64,000 nt of DNA, taken from positions 372,001-436,000 of the forward strand of contig VAFM01000001.1 of the NCBI GenBank assembly GCA_005768725.1, read 5' to 3'. The stretch is from Blastochloris viridis (GTDB lineage Bacteria; Pseudomonadota; Alphaproteobacteria; UBA2136; UBA6156). The position numbers and the translations under genes are program-made. Under the pieces are notes generated by a model. It saw nothing but the letters and a program-made list of their open reading frames with translations. It had not been told where the DNA came from and searched no databases. Positions 24,161 through 31,822 of this stretch are shown here, in pieces; position 1 is the stretch's first letter, and each line of letters opens with the position of its first letter.

Positions 24161-25804
24161 ATGCAAACCGTGAACACCCCGACCCTTGGCCAAACCCTGA
24201 AAATGCTGCTGCAGGAGCATGATATGAGCGCGGCCGAACTGGCCCGTCGTGCCGATCTGTCGGTGGCATCCCTGTCGCGCATTCTGAACGACCAGACCAA
24301 TCCGTCATTTGACAGTGTGAGCCGCCTGGCCCGCGCACTGGGTATTGGTATGGACGCCTTTACGCCGGAAGCCAGCGCCAACACCGCCGCCCGCGGCGAA
24401 GTGCGCCCTGCCGCCTTCCCCATGGAAGCCGTTTATATATTAGAGAACACCGACCATACGGTAGAAAGCGCCCAGCAACTGTTGACCCAAGCCGCCCAAG
24501 GCAGCTGGGTGAACAGCTGGACGCACCGCATGGTGGGCGACAACATCGTTCAGCCCGAAGTCTCGAAAGTCGAGCAGATCGGTACGCGCCGCCTGCAGGT
24601 ATCGCTGGAGTTTCCACATGAACTGCTGGAGCGCGGCAGCCTGGTCAGCCTGCTAAGTGTGGCCGGCAGTGCCCTGACCGGCACCGGCGCCCGCCTGTTT
24701 GACCTGCGCGTGCCCGAACCGCTTTTACGCACCTTTAACGGCCCGGCCTTTGGCGGACGCGGCCTGCGCGACACCTTCAACAAGCATGGCCGCCCGATGC
24801 TGGCCTGTACCATCCGCCCCATGTATGGCCTCAGCCCGAAAATGTATGGCCGTGCGGCGTATGAGGCTCTTATCGGCGGCGTAGATATTACCGCCGACCC
24901 GACGCTGATGCACAGCATCCCCAGCAATCCGTGGCGCGAGCGTTTCCGTTTTGTGGCGGAAGCTGCGGCGGCTGCGACCCGCGAAACCAATGAATTTAAA
25001 AGCCATGCCGTCAACATTACCGCCGGTACTGTAGAAGAGATGCAGGAGCGTGCGCTGTGGGCGCGTGACCTGGAGCTGGCGATGGTGATGGTAGACAGTG
25101 CCGCCATCGGCTGGAGCGCGCTGCAGAGCATTACCGCCTTCTGTGCCAAAAACGAATTGCTGATCTGCGCCATGGGCGGCCGTGCCCTGAACGGCGATAT
25201 GCTGTCTGAGCAGCTTCAGGCCAAGCTACTGCGCTTTGCAGGGGCGGATGTGGTGAGCACCGGTTCGCCTCTGCGCGGCAACATCTCCAACCGCCGTTAT
25301 GTGACCGGTGTACTCAACGCCCTGCGTGACGAACATCTGCCGCAAGCGCCGGACATGGGCCACTATGTGGAGCAACCTCTGGCCGGGTTGACCGGCGCCC
25401 TGCCCGCTGTGGGCGGCGGCCACAATCCTTGGCATTTTGCACGTTTGATCGACGCCATCGGCCACGATGCCGTGATTCAATGCGGTGGCGCCATTATGGG
25501 CCACCCGCAAGGTAGCCAAGCCGGTGCCAGCGCCTGCCGTACCGCACTTGAAAGTCTGATTCAGGCCCAGAACGAAGGCCAGAACCTGAACGTGGAAGGC
25601 CGCCATATTCTGCAAAAGGCTGCCCGTTACAGCCCGGAGCTGAAGACCGCGCTGGATACCTTCCAAGAGGGTAGCTTCCTGTTCGGTGTGGTGCAAAGCG
25701 CGCCACGCCCGACCGAGGGTTCGGTGATTCCGCACGGCACCAACCCTTCGCCGACCATCACGCCGTTCCGCCGCCCGGATGTAGAACCCAGCAACGAAGA
25801 CTAA
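24161..25804 (+). CDS. XRE-type HTH domain fused to a RuBisCO large-subunit-like protein
   Basis: 547 residues. Residues about 9-66 form an XRE/Cro-type helix-turn-helix (MSAAELARRADLSVASLSRI, then FDSVSRLARALGI). A short linker leads into a complete RuBisCO large chain. The N-domain has GSWVNSW and LLSVAGSALTGTGARLFDLRVP, matching the LEDLRIP region. The barrel opens LRTFNGPAFGGRG and GRPMLACTIRPMYGLSPKMYG; the C-terminal barrel has LPAVGGGHNPWHFARL and IQCGGAIMGHPQGS. Catalytic positions are lost (active-enzyme numbering): K175 to R219, K177 to M221, the carbamylated K201 to A245, D203 to P247, E204 to T248. The phosphate-binding GG pair near 442 remains. I infer a DNA-binding regulator whose RuBisCO part may still bind a sugar phosphate. 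It heads the operon; no strong ribosome-binding site precedes the ATG. Confidence 0.93.
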   Translation: MQTVNTPTLGQTLKMLLQEHDMSAAELARRADLSVASLSRILNDQTNPSFDSVSRLARALGIGMDAFTPEASANTAARGEVRPAAFPMEAVYILENTDHTVESAQQLLTQAAQGSWVNSWTHRMVGDNIVQPEVSKVEQIGTRRLQVSLEFPHELLERGSLVSLLSVAGSALTGTGARLFDLRVPEPLLRTFNGPAFGGRGLRDTFNKHGRPMLACTIRPMYGLSPKMYGRAAYEALIGGVDITADPTLMHSIPSNPWRERFRFVAEAAAAATRETNEFKSHAVNITAGTVEEMQERALWARDLELAMVMVDSAAIGWSALQSITAFCAKNELLICAMGGRALNGDMLSEQLQAKLLRFAGADVVSTGSPLRGNISNRRYVTGVLNALRDEHLPQAPDMGHYVEQPLAGLTGALPAVGGGHNPWHFARLIDAIGHDAVIQCGGAIMGHPQGSQAGASACRTALESLIQAQNEGQNLNVEGRHILQKAARYSPELKTALDTFQEGSFLFGVVQSAPRPTEGSVIPHGTNPSPTITPFRRPDVEPSNED

Positions 25805-25813
25805 GGCTTTACC

Positions 25814-26179
25814 GTGATCAACCATATTTCCGTCGGTACCTCAAATTATGCTCGGGCTAAAGCCTTTTACACGGCTGTGTTTGAGACACTCGGGTACGTG
25901 ATGGTGACCGATTTTGGCGACGCCTGCGGATTTGGAAAAGACGGCGAACTTGCCAGCTTCTGGCTGACCGATACGGCAACCGAACAGATGGTGGGCTTTC
26001 ACGTTGCGTTCAGCACTGCCTCTCCGGATGCCGTTGATGCTTTCTACACGGCAGCCCTGGCCCATGGCGGAAAAGATAACGGCGCCCCCGGCCTACGCCC
26101 CGAATACAGCCCGACTTATTATGCGGCTTTCGTGATTTCTCCGGATGGACACCATTTAGAGGCTGTTCATGGGCGTTAA
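25814..26179 (+). CDS. VOC/glyoxalase-fold protein
   Basis: 121 residues starting at GTG, 9 nt after the HTH-RuBisCO stop codon. Glyoxalase/bleomycin-resistance fold: INHISVGTSNYARAKAFYTAVFETLGY at the N-terminus, ISPDGHHLEAVH at the C-terminus. His4 and the C-terminal Glu in HHLEAVH are in the usual metal-ligand places. Members bind or transform small molecules around a metal ion. Its place between the two RuBisCO-like genes suggests that it acts on, or protects, the same ligand; the substrate is unknown. Confidence 0.85.
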   Translation: MINHISVGTSNYARAKAFYTAVFETLGYVMVTDFGDACGFGKDGELASFWLTDTATEQMVGFHVAFSTASPDAVDAFYTAALAHGGKDNGAPGLRPEYSPTYYAAFVISPDGHHLEAVHGR

Positions 26180-26218
26180 TATTTCAACACCTCAACCAGC
26201 ATTGGAAAGGATTTAACC

Positions 26219-26557
26219 ATGCGCTTTGAAACTTTTGCTTTTCTGCCCCCGATGGGTCCGACCCAGATTGAGGCTCAGGTCACCCATGCCCTTAGCCAGG
26301 GCTGGGTGCCGATGATCGAGTACACCGAAAACCCCAACAGTGCCGACTTTTACTGGCGCCAGTGGCCCATTGCCGCTACCCGCGTGAATGCCACCACCGG
26401 TGTGGCTGAACTGGCCAGTGCCGCGCAGATCTCCAGCCAGATGGAAAGCTGTGCACGCCGCAACCCGTATGCGTTCATCCGCTTCAGCGCCTATAACCCG
26501 CAAACCCGCCAGACCGCTATGAGCTTTGTCGCGAAGACGCCACAAGAAGGGCAATAG
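26219..26557 (+). CDS. RuBisCO small-subunit-like protein
   Basis: 112 residues, close to the usual RbcS length. The ribosome-binding site GGAAAGGA precedes the ATG. It follows the RbcS pattern closely: RFETFAFLPPMGPTQIEAQV, where cyanobacterial RbcS has RFETFSYLPPLSDRQIAAQI; then LSQGWVPMIEY, SADFYWRQWPI, a helix ending MESCARRNP, YAFIRFSAYNP and AMSFVAK. This subunit normally caps the L8 core of form I RuBisCO. With its partner chain lacking the active site, a structural or allosteric role in an octamer-like regulator is the likely reading (inference). Confidence 0.88.
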   Translation: MRFETFAFLPPMGPTQIEAQVTHALSQGWVPMIEYTENPNSADFYWRQWPIAATRVNATTGVAELASAAQISSQMESCARRNPYAFIRFSAYNPQTRQTAMSFVAKTPQEGQ

Positions 26558-26567
26558 GTTATTCATT

Positions 26568-26993
26568 ATGGATAACAAGCCTCTTACTTTCCGCGAATTC
26601 ATAAACGTACCTACACTGCTTTTTCCGGCCCTTTTTGCGCCTTTTGTGTTTGCGTTTCTGTTTGCAGGAATGATGGCCTTGTTATCCATGGAATCCGGGC
26701 AATCCTCACCAGTGGACACGTTTCTGGGGTTTGTTTTCTTCATTGCATTTGTGTGGATCATTGCATTTCCGATAAGCCTGTTATGCCAACTTATTATCGG
26801 GTTACCTCTGCATCAGATACTTTCACGCAAGAACGCTCAGGCATGGGTTTATACCATTAGTGGCTTTTGTATCGGTCTCGTGCTTGGGCTTCTGACGGCC
26901 CATATCTTTTTCGCCATCGGGTTTGCCGTTACCGGCGGCACCCAAGCGTTCCTCACCCATATGTTTACGTATCGGAACCACCGCTCCGCTTAG
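26568..26993 (+). CDS. Four-helix membrane protein in the RuBisCO-like operon
   Basis: 141 residues from the ATG 10 nt after the RbcS-like stop codon. Hydrophobic segments lie at about residues 15-40, 52-80, 88-110 and 112-130, with a positively charged C-terminus (TYRNHRSA) probably in the cytoplasm. No family recognised. The tight spacing implies cotranscription with the genes before and after it. Confidence 0.65.
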   Translation: MDNKPLTFREFINVPTLLFPALFAPFVFAFLFAGMMALLSMESGQSSPVDTFLGFVFFIAFVWIIAFPISLLCQLIIGLPLHQILSRKNAQAWVYTISGFCIGLVLGLLTAHIFFAIGFAVTGGTQAFLTHMFTYRNHRSA

Positions 26994-27006
26994 GCGTTGG
27001 GTTTGT

Positions 27007-27471
27007 ATGTGGAATCTGATGAGCTTTGCGCGGTTTTTGGTAGCCCATACGCTGGCTAGCTTTGTTGCGTTGCTTATTTTCCTTATCCCGATGTTCGCAC
27101 CCTATGCTCCAGTCGCCACCTACATGCGCTGGCAACCGCTGCTGCCGCATATGCTGCCAATGTTCGCAGGATTGGGTATCGCTATCTGGATCATGACCGT
27201 GCCGCTGGCGGTAGGGATCAATTACATTCTCCGACGTGTACGCCTGGTAACGCAGCAGGACTATTTGCTGATTGGTTTTGCGGTCGGGCTGATTCTTTCC
27301 ATACCATTCGTGAAGGTGATGGGCATGAACGTGGTCGACCCTATCGCTACACCGGTCGTAACAACGACCTGGCTGTTCGTTAACCGCATGCTGTATGTGA
27401 TGGCGTGGGCGCTTAGCGGTGCGGTTTTCGGTATCTGCTACTATTATTTCCATTCCGAGCGGATACGCTAA
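27007..27471 (+). CDS. Four-helix membrane protein, last gene of the RuBisCO-like operon
   Basis: 154 residues from the ATG 13 nt after the preceding stop codon. Four hydrophobic segments: FLVAHTLASFVALLIFLIP, MLPMFAGLGIAIWIMTVPLA, LIGFAVGLILSIPF, MLYVMAWALSGAVFGICYYY. It resembles its upstream neighbour in size and helix spacing, and may be a diverged paralogue or a heteromeric partner. It is followed by a strong terminator. Confidence 0.65.
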   Translation: MWNLMSFARFLVAHTLASFVALLIFLIPMFAPYAPVATYMRWQPLLPHMLPMFAGLGIAIWIMTVPLAVGINYILRRVRLVTQQDYLLIGFAVGLILSIPFVKVMGMNVVDPIATPVVTTTWLFVNRMLYVMAWALSGAVFGICYYYFHSERIR

Positions 27472-27475
27472 TACC

Positions 27476-27504
27476 AAAAAGCCCGGAATCTATCCGGGCT
27501 TTTT
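27476..27504. terminator. Bidirectional terminator
   Basis: Perfect 12-bp stem AAAAAGCCCGGA/TCCGGGCTTTTT with a 5-nt loop. It ends the RuBisCO-like operon (plus) and glmM (minus). Confidence 0.92.
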
Positions 27505-27510
27505 ATTCGT

Positions 27511-28890
27511 TTAAACCGATTTTCGGACGGTATCGGAAATAGTGCCGAGGTGCTTGAGCATGTCGGATTCTGATTCGGCTTCCACCATTACCCGAATGAG
27601 CGGCTCGGTGCCGGATTTCCGCACTAGTACGCGGCCTGCGGAGCCCATGGCGTGTTCAGCGCTTTTGATGCTGCCTTGGACGGCGTCGGATTCCAGAACC
27701 TCAGCGGCGTTGGCGCCGGCCGGCAGACGGATGTTCTCCATCTTCTGCGGCCATGTCTGGTACAGTTTGCGCAGATCGCTCAGGTTACCACCGCGTTCTT
27801 TGAGGAACGCCAGCATTTGCAGGGCGGCCAGAATGCCGTCTCCGGTGGTGGCAAAGTCGCGGAAGATCAGGTGGCCGGACTGCTCGCCGCCCAGGTTATA
27901 GCCGCCTTCGCGCATGGCTTTTTCCACGTAGTGGTCGCCGACCGGAGTACGGATAAGCTTGAGGCCCATATCTTCCACAAAACGCTGCATGCCCATATTG
28001 GTCATGACCGTCGCAACAACACCGCCGCCTTGCAGCTTGCCCTGAGATTTCAGGAACTGGGCCATGGAGGCGATGATCAAGTCACCGTCCAGCACGTCGC
28101 CTTTTTCATCCACCATAATCAGGCGATCGGCATCGCCATCCAGCGCGATACCCAGGTGTGCGCCATGGTGCACCACAGCCTTGGCTAAAGCCTGCGGGTG
28201 GGTAGCGCCGCATTCGGCATTGATGTTGAAACCATCCGGCTCGGTACCGATACGGATGACTTGCGCGCCCAGCTCCCAGAAAATACGCGGCGCGATCTTG
28301 TAAGCAGCGCCGTTGGCACAGTCGATAACGATCTTCAGATCATCGAAGCGCATGCGCGGCGGCAGGCTGGTTTTCACAAACTCAATATAGCGGCCCACGG
28401 CGTCTTCCACGCGCAGGGCTTTACCGATGTTATCCGGCGAGACACGCGGAATACGGTCCGGGTTGTCGATCAACTCTTCAATTTCTTCGACATAACCGCC
28501 GTTCAGCTTGATGCCATCCGGTGTGAACATCTTGATGCCGTTGTCGTGGTAGGGGTTGTGGCTGGCGGTAATCATCACGCCTAGATCAGCGCGCAGGCTG
28601 CGGGTGAGCATAGCCACGGCGGGAGTAGGTAACGGGCCAAGCAGCAGGCAAGTGTAGCCAACGCTGGTAAATCCGGCTTGCAGGGCAGATTCAATCATAT
28701 AGCCCGAAAGGCGGGTATCTTTACCGATAACAACAGTTGGTTTGCCGGCATGGGCAGGGCGGCTACTGTTTTTGCGGGAGACGACCAAGCCAGCGGCCTG
28801 CGCGATGCGCACCAGCATGGCAGGGCGTAGAATCTCGCCATTGGCCTCGCCGCGAATGCCGTCGGTGCCGAAATATTTGGTGTTGGCCAT
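27511..28890 (-). CDS. glmM: Phosphoglucosamine mutase
   Basis: 459 residues from the ATG at 28890 (GGGGAG ribosome-binding site), where MANTKYFGTDGIRGEAN starts; a longer frame upstream has no support. The phosphoserine loop is VMITASHNPYHDNGIK, the metal-binding loop DGDADR and the phosphate-binding loop RKSGTEPLIRVMVE. It converts glucosamine-6-phosphate to glucosamine-1-phosphate for UDP-GlcNAc and peptidoglycan synthesis. It lies just downstream of ftsH, the common alphaproteobacterial order. Confidence 0.96.
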   Translation of the reverse strand: MANTKYFGTDGIRGEANGEILRPAMLVRIAQAAGLVVSRKNSSRPAHAGKPTVVIGKDTRLSGYMIESALQAGFTSVGYTCLLLGPLPTPAVAMLTRSLRADLGVMITASHNPYHDNGIKMFTPDGIKLNGGYVEEIEELIDNPDRIPRVSPDNIGKALRVEDAVGRYIEFVKTSLPPRMRFDDLKIVIDCANGAAYKIAPRIFWELGAQVIRIGTEPDGFNINAECGATHPQALAKAVVHHGAHLGIALDGDADRLIMVDEKGDVLDGDLIIASMAQFLKSQGKLQGGGVVATVMTNMGMQRFVEDMGLKLIRTPVGDHYVEKAMREGGYNLGGEQSGHLIFRDFATTGDGILAALQMLAFLKERGGNLSDLRKLYQTWPQKMENIRLPAGANAAEVLESDAVQGSIKSAEHAMGSAGRVLVRKSGTEPLIRVMVEAESESDMLKHLGTISDTVRKSV

Positions 28891-28995
28891 AGTCTGTAGT
28901 CTCCCCATAAGGCTGCTGTAAGAAAACCGTTTTACCCTAAATGTGTTCGGCCCGCAAACCCGCTGTGGCATTTGGGTGCACGTATGTTGCGCCAT

Positions 28996-29020
28996 AAAAA
29001 AAGAGGCCCGCAGGCCCCTT
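28996..29020 (-). terminator. Terminator after ftsH
   Basis: On the minus strand a GGGGCC-TGC-GGGCCTC stem is followed by seven T residues. Confidence 0.75.
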
Positions 29021-29022
29021 CT

Positions 29023-30993
29023 CTATTTCTTCGGCTTTTTGACCGCCGATTTGGCGACGTCCTTCAGCTTACTGCCCACCTTGACCTTGGTCTGGATCTG
29101 GCCGTCGTCGATGGCGTCTTCCACCACTTCTTGCGACTTAGGCTGGGCTTTTTTGGCTGTCTCCTTACGGACCACGACCTTTTTACCGGCAAGAAGGTCA
29201 TCGACCTGTGCGGCGTCCAGCGTTTCGTGCTCCAGCAGGCCCTGGGCCAGCAGTTCCATTTCGCGCTTGTGCTTGGTCAGCAGCTTTTTGCAGCGGTCAA
29301 AGTTGCGGTCGATGATCTCGCGCACGGCAGCATCCACCTTACCGGCCATGGCTTCACTGATATGGCTGCGGCTGCCGATATCACGGCCGAGGAAGACCTG
29401 GCTTTCCTTTTCGCCGTAGTTAATGGGCCCGAGGTCGCTCATCCCCCATTGCATCACCATACGGCGGGCAAGGTCGGTGGCGCGCTCGATGTCGTTGCTG
29501 GCGCCCGAGGTTTGTTGACCCTCAAGGAAGATCTCTTCGGCCAGACGACCGCCGTAGAGCATGGCAATCTGGTTTTCCAGATAACGCTTGTCATACGTGA
29601 ACTTGTCTTCGCCGGGGAGGCTCATGGTGACACCCAGCGCACGGCCGCGCGGGATGATGGTGACCTTGTGAAGCGGGTCCTTCGGGCCTTCCAGATACAG
29701 CATGGCGATGGCGTGACCGGCCTCGTGGTAAGCGGTGGTCTTCTTCTGATCCAGCGTCATCACCGTACTGCGGCGCTCGGCGCCCATCATCACTTTGTCG
29801 CGTGCGGTTTCAAAGTCGTGCATGTCCACCAGTCGCTTGTTGCGACGGGCAGCCATCAGCGCGGCTTCGTTGACCAGGTTTTCAAGGTCTGCCCCACTAA
29901 AGCCGGGGGTACCTTTGGCGATAACTTCCACATCCACATCGGTACCCAGCGGAACCTTGTTCATGTGTACCTGCAGAATCCGTTCGCGACCGCGGATATC
30001 CGGCAGCGGCACAACCACCTGACGGTCGAAACGGCCCGGACGCAGCAGCGCGGGGTCGAGAACGTCGGGTCGGTTCGTGGCGGCGATGATGATCACGCCT
30101 TCGGAGGCGTCGAAGCCGTCCATTTCCACCAGCATGGCGTTCAGGGTCTGTTCGCGTTCATCGTTACCACCGCCCAAGCCTGCGCCACGGTGGCGGCCAA
30201 CGGCATCGATTTCATCGATAAAGATGATGCACGGGGCGTTCTTTTTGCCGGTTTCAAAGAGGTCGCGCACACGGGCGGCACCGACACCGACGAACATCTC
30301 GACAAAGTCGGACCCCGACAGGCTGAAGAATGGAACCCCGGCTTCGCCAGCAACTGCCTTGGCCAGCAGGGTTTTACCGGTACCCGGGCTCCCCACCAGC
30401 AGCACGCCCTTGGGAATGCGGCCACCGAGTTTCTGGAATTTGTTGGGGTCGCGGAGGAATTCCACCACTTCTTCAAGCTCTTGCTTAGCTTCATCCACAC
30501 CGGCCACGTCGTCGAAACCGACCTTGACCTTGCTTTCAGACTGCACCTGAATGCGAGCTTTACCGAAGCCGAACGGCCCGCCGCCGCCTGCACCGCCCTT
30601 ACCGCCACCCTGCATCTGGCGCATAACATAGATCCAGATACCGATGATCAGCAGCCACGGTGCCCAGCTGATGAGGATCTGCATAAGCGGGCTCATTTCT
30701 TCCGGCTTGGTGACCTTGATGTTCACGTTTTTTTCGCGGAGGTTCTTGATCAGATCCGGGTCGCGCGGCGACAGTGTTTGCACCTTGGTGCCGTCAGAAG
30801 CCAGCCCGGTGAGGGTCTGGTCTTCGATAATCACTTGCTGGAACTGGTTTCTTTCCACGCGGGAGAGGAAGTCGGAATAGCTGATTTCCTGCGCGTTAGA
30901 GGGTTTGCCGCCGCTCAGGCTGCTGACAAGCACCAGAACCACCACAAAAATACCGGCCCAGATAAGGCCCTGCTTTATCATTTTATTATCCAT
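29023..30993 (-). CDS. ftsH: ATP-dependent zinc metalloprotease FtsH
   Basis: 656 residues. Two N-terminal membrane helices (about residues 8-28 and 108-126) flank a periplasmic domain. The AAA+ domain has Walker A GSPGTGKT near 205 and Walker B IIFIDEIDAVG; the zinc protease motif is HEAGH (AYHEAGHAIA). The C-terminus is lysine-rich. The membrane-bound hexamer degrades misfolded membrane proteins and regulatory proteins such as LpxC and sigma-32. Confidence 0.97.
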   Translation of the reverse strand: MDNKMIKQGLIWAGIFVVVLVLVSSLSGGKPSNAQEISYSDFLSRVERNQFQQVIIEDQTLTGLASDGTKVQTLSPRDPDLIKNLREKNVNIKVTKPEEMSPLMQILISWAPWLLIIGIWIYVMRQMQGGGKGGAGGGGPFGFGKARIQVQSESKVKVGFDDVAGVDEAKQELEEVVEFLRDPNKFQKLGGRIPKGVLLVGSPGTGKTLLAKAVAGEAGVPFFSLSGSDFVEMFVGVGAARVRDLFETGKKNAPCIIFIDEIDAVGRHRGAGLGGGNDEREQTLNAMLVEMDGFDASEGVIIIAATNRPDVLDPALLRPGRFDRQVVVPLPDIRGRERILQVHMNKVPLGTDVDVEVIAKGTPGFSGADLENLVNEAALMAARRNKRLVDMHDFETARDKVMMGAERRSTVMTLDQKKTTAYHEAGHAIAMLYLEGPKDPLHKVTIIPRGRALGVTMSLPGEDKFTYDKRYLENQIAMLYGGRLAEEIFLEGQQTSGASNDIERATDLARRMVMQWGMSDLGPINYGEKESQVFLGRDIGSRSHISEAMAGKVDAAVREIIDRNFDRCKKLLTKHKREMELLAQGLLEHETLDAAQVDDLLAGKKVVVRKETAKKAQPKSQEVVEDAIDDGQIQTKVKVGSKLKDVAKSAVKKPKK

Positions 30994-31047
30994 GGGGCGG
31001 AGTCTAGGCCATTTACCGCCTTCTTTAAATAGAAAAGCGAAACCATC

Positions 31048-31076
31048 TTGCGGAATGGTTGTTGTATACCTAGACT
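31048..31076 (+). promoter_or_regulatory. Promoter of leader family 1, copy A
   Basis: TTGCGG - 17 nt - TAGACT. The same arrangement, with the same GTTGTATACC spacer end, is found at 31723-31751. The leader after it has a GC-rich hairpin region (GGGCCC repeats, 31096-31118) ending in CCCTTTTT, then GGAGGAT before the ATG at 31141. Confidence 0.6.
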
Positions 31077-31140
31077 TTGTTCAAGTCCCATAAGGGGCCC
31101 CGTCGGGCCCGTGGCCCTTTTTCTAGCGCTGGAGGATATC

Positions 31141-31650
31141 ATGCGCCTTATTCTGTCTTTCGTTCTTGCTTTTGCAGTCTTCGCTTCGTCCATGCCGGCT
31201 CGTGCCAACGATTTCGATATCGACCGCATCCTGCGTCAGCAAAAACAGTATCTTCAAAAGGAAAAGCGCAACCGGGAAGCCCTGGCGGATGCCGAAGCCA
31301 AGGTTGTTCGCTACTGCACCCGAAGCGATCCTTACCGCAACCCTTATGACTGCCAGAGTGCCCAGATCGATCTTGATCGTGCCCGTCTCAAAACGGCTGG
31401 TGTTACCGGCAACTCCGGATGGGGTGGCGGCTGGAATTCACCGCGTCGTCATAAGTCTCGCGACAGGAATGATGGTGTGGACGCTGTTCTTGGTGTTTTC
31501 GGTCTTGCTGCTGGCATGGCTATCGGCGGCGCCATTGCCAACCAAGGGCAGCGTCAATACCAACCACGCCAGTTGCCAGGTCCAAGCGAGCGCATTTACA
31601 TGTGCGGTGGGAATGTCAAAACCAACTGCATGGAAGGCTCTGTCGACTAA
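31141..31650 (+). CDS. Secreted protein with glycine-zipper-like segment
   Basis: 169 residues from the ATG at 31141 (GGAGGAT). Signal peptide (LILSFVLAFAVFASSMPARA-NDFD). A charged helical region follows (QQKQYLQKEKRNREALADAEAK), then a basic linker with RRHKSRDRND. The glycine-rich hydrophobic segment GLAAGMAIGGAIANQG near residue 125 resembles the glycine-zipper anchors of envelope proteins. Four cysteines in the mature part. Placed on the opposite strand inside the tilS-ftsH interval. Confidence 0.7.
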   Translation: MRLILSFVLAFAVFASSMPARANDFDIDRILRQQKQYLQKEKRNREALADAEAKVVRYCTRSDPYRNPYDCQSAQIDLDRARLKTAGVTGNSGWGGGWNSPRRHKSRDRNDGVDAVLGVFGLAAGMAIGGAIANQGQRQYQPRQLPGPSERIYMCGGNVKTNCMEGSVD

Positions 31651-31668
31651 GCGACTTTCTGATACCGT

Positions 31669-31706
31669 CAATGATCTCTCCCTATCAGGGGGAGGTCATT
31701 TTTTAT
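31669..31706 (+). terminator. Intrinsic terminator
   Basis: Imperfect stem AATGATCTCTCCC/GGGGGAGGTCATT followed by TTTTT, after the gene that ends at 31650. Confidence 0.8.
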
Positions 31707-31722
31707 ACCAAACGAAACCATC

Positions 31723-31751
31723 TTGCAGAAAATCAGTTGTATACCTAGACT
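31723..31751 (+). promoter_or_regulatory. Promoter of leader family 1, copy B
   Basis: TTGCAG - 17 nt - TAGACT, matching copy A. The leader contains a perfect 8-bp stem GGGGCCCG/CGGGCCCC near 31771-31796, a CCCCTTTT run, and the ribosome-binding site GGAGGATAAC before the ATG at 31823. Confidence 0.6.
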
Positions 31752-31822
31752 GCCTTAAAGCTCCATTCGGGGCCCGTTTTCACTGCGGGCCCCGTGCCCC
31801 TTTTACGCCGCTGGAGGATAAC

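Noticed and set aside
24161..26557. Functional carbon-fixing RuBisCO operon (rbcL/rbcS)
   Set aside because: The large chain lacks the carbamylated lysine, the metal-binding acids and the catalytic lysine, and carries a DNA-binding domain; no phosphoribulokinase or cbb genes are nearby.
28972..31032. A 686-codon open frame on the plus strand opposite ftsH, and similar long antisense frames at 40926-42728, 46145-47290 and 35776-37332
   Set aside because: These lie opposite well-conserved genes, have no ribosome-binding site or recognisable motif, and arise from the codon bias of GC-rich genes.
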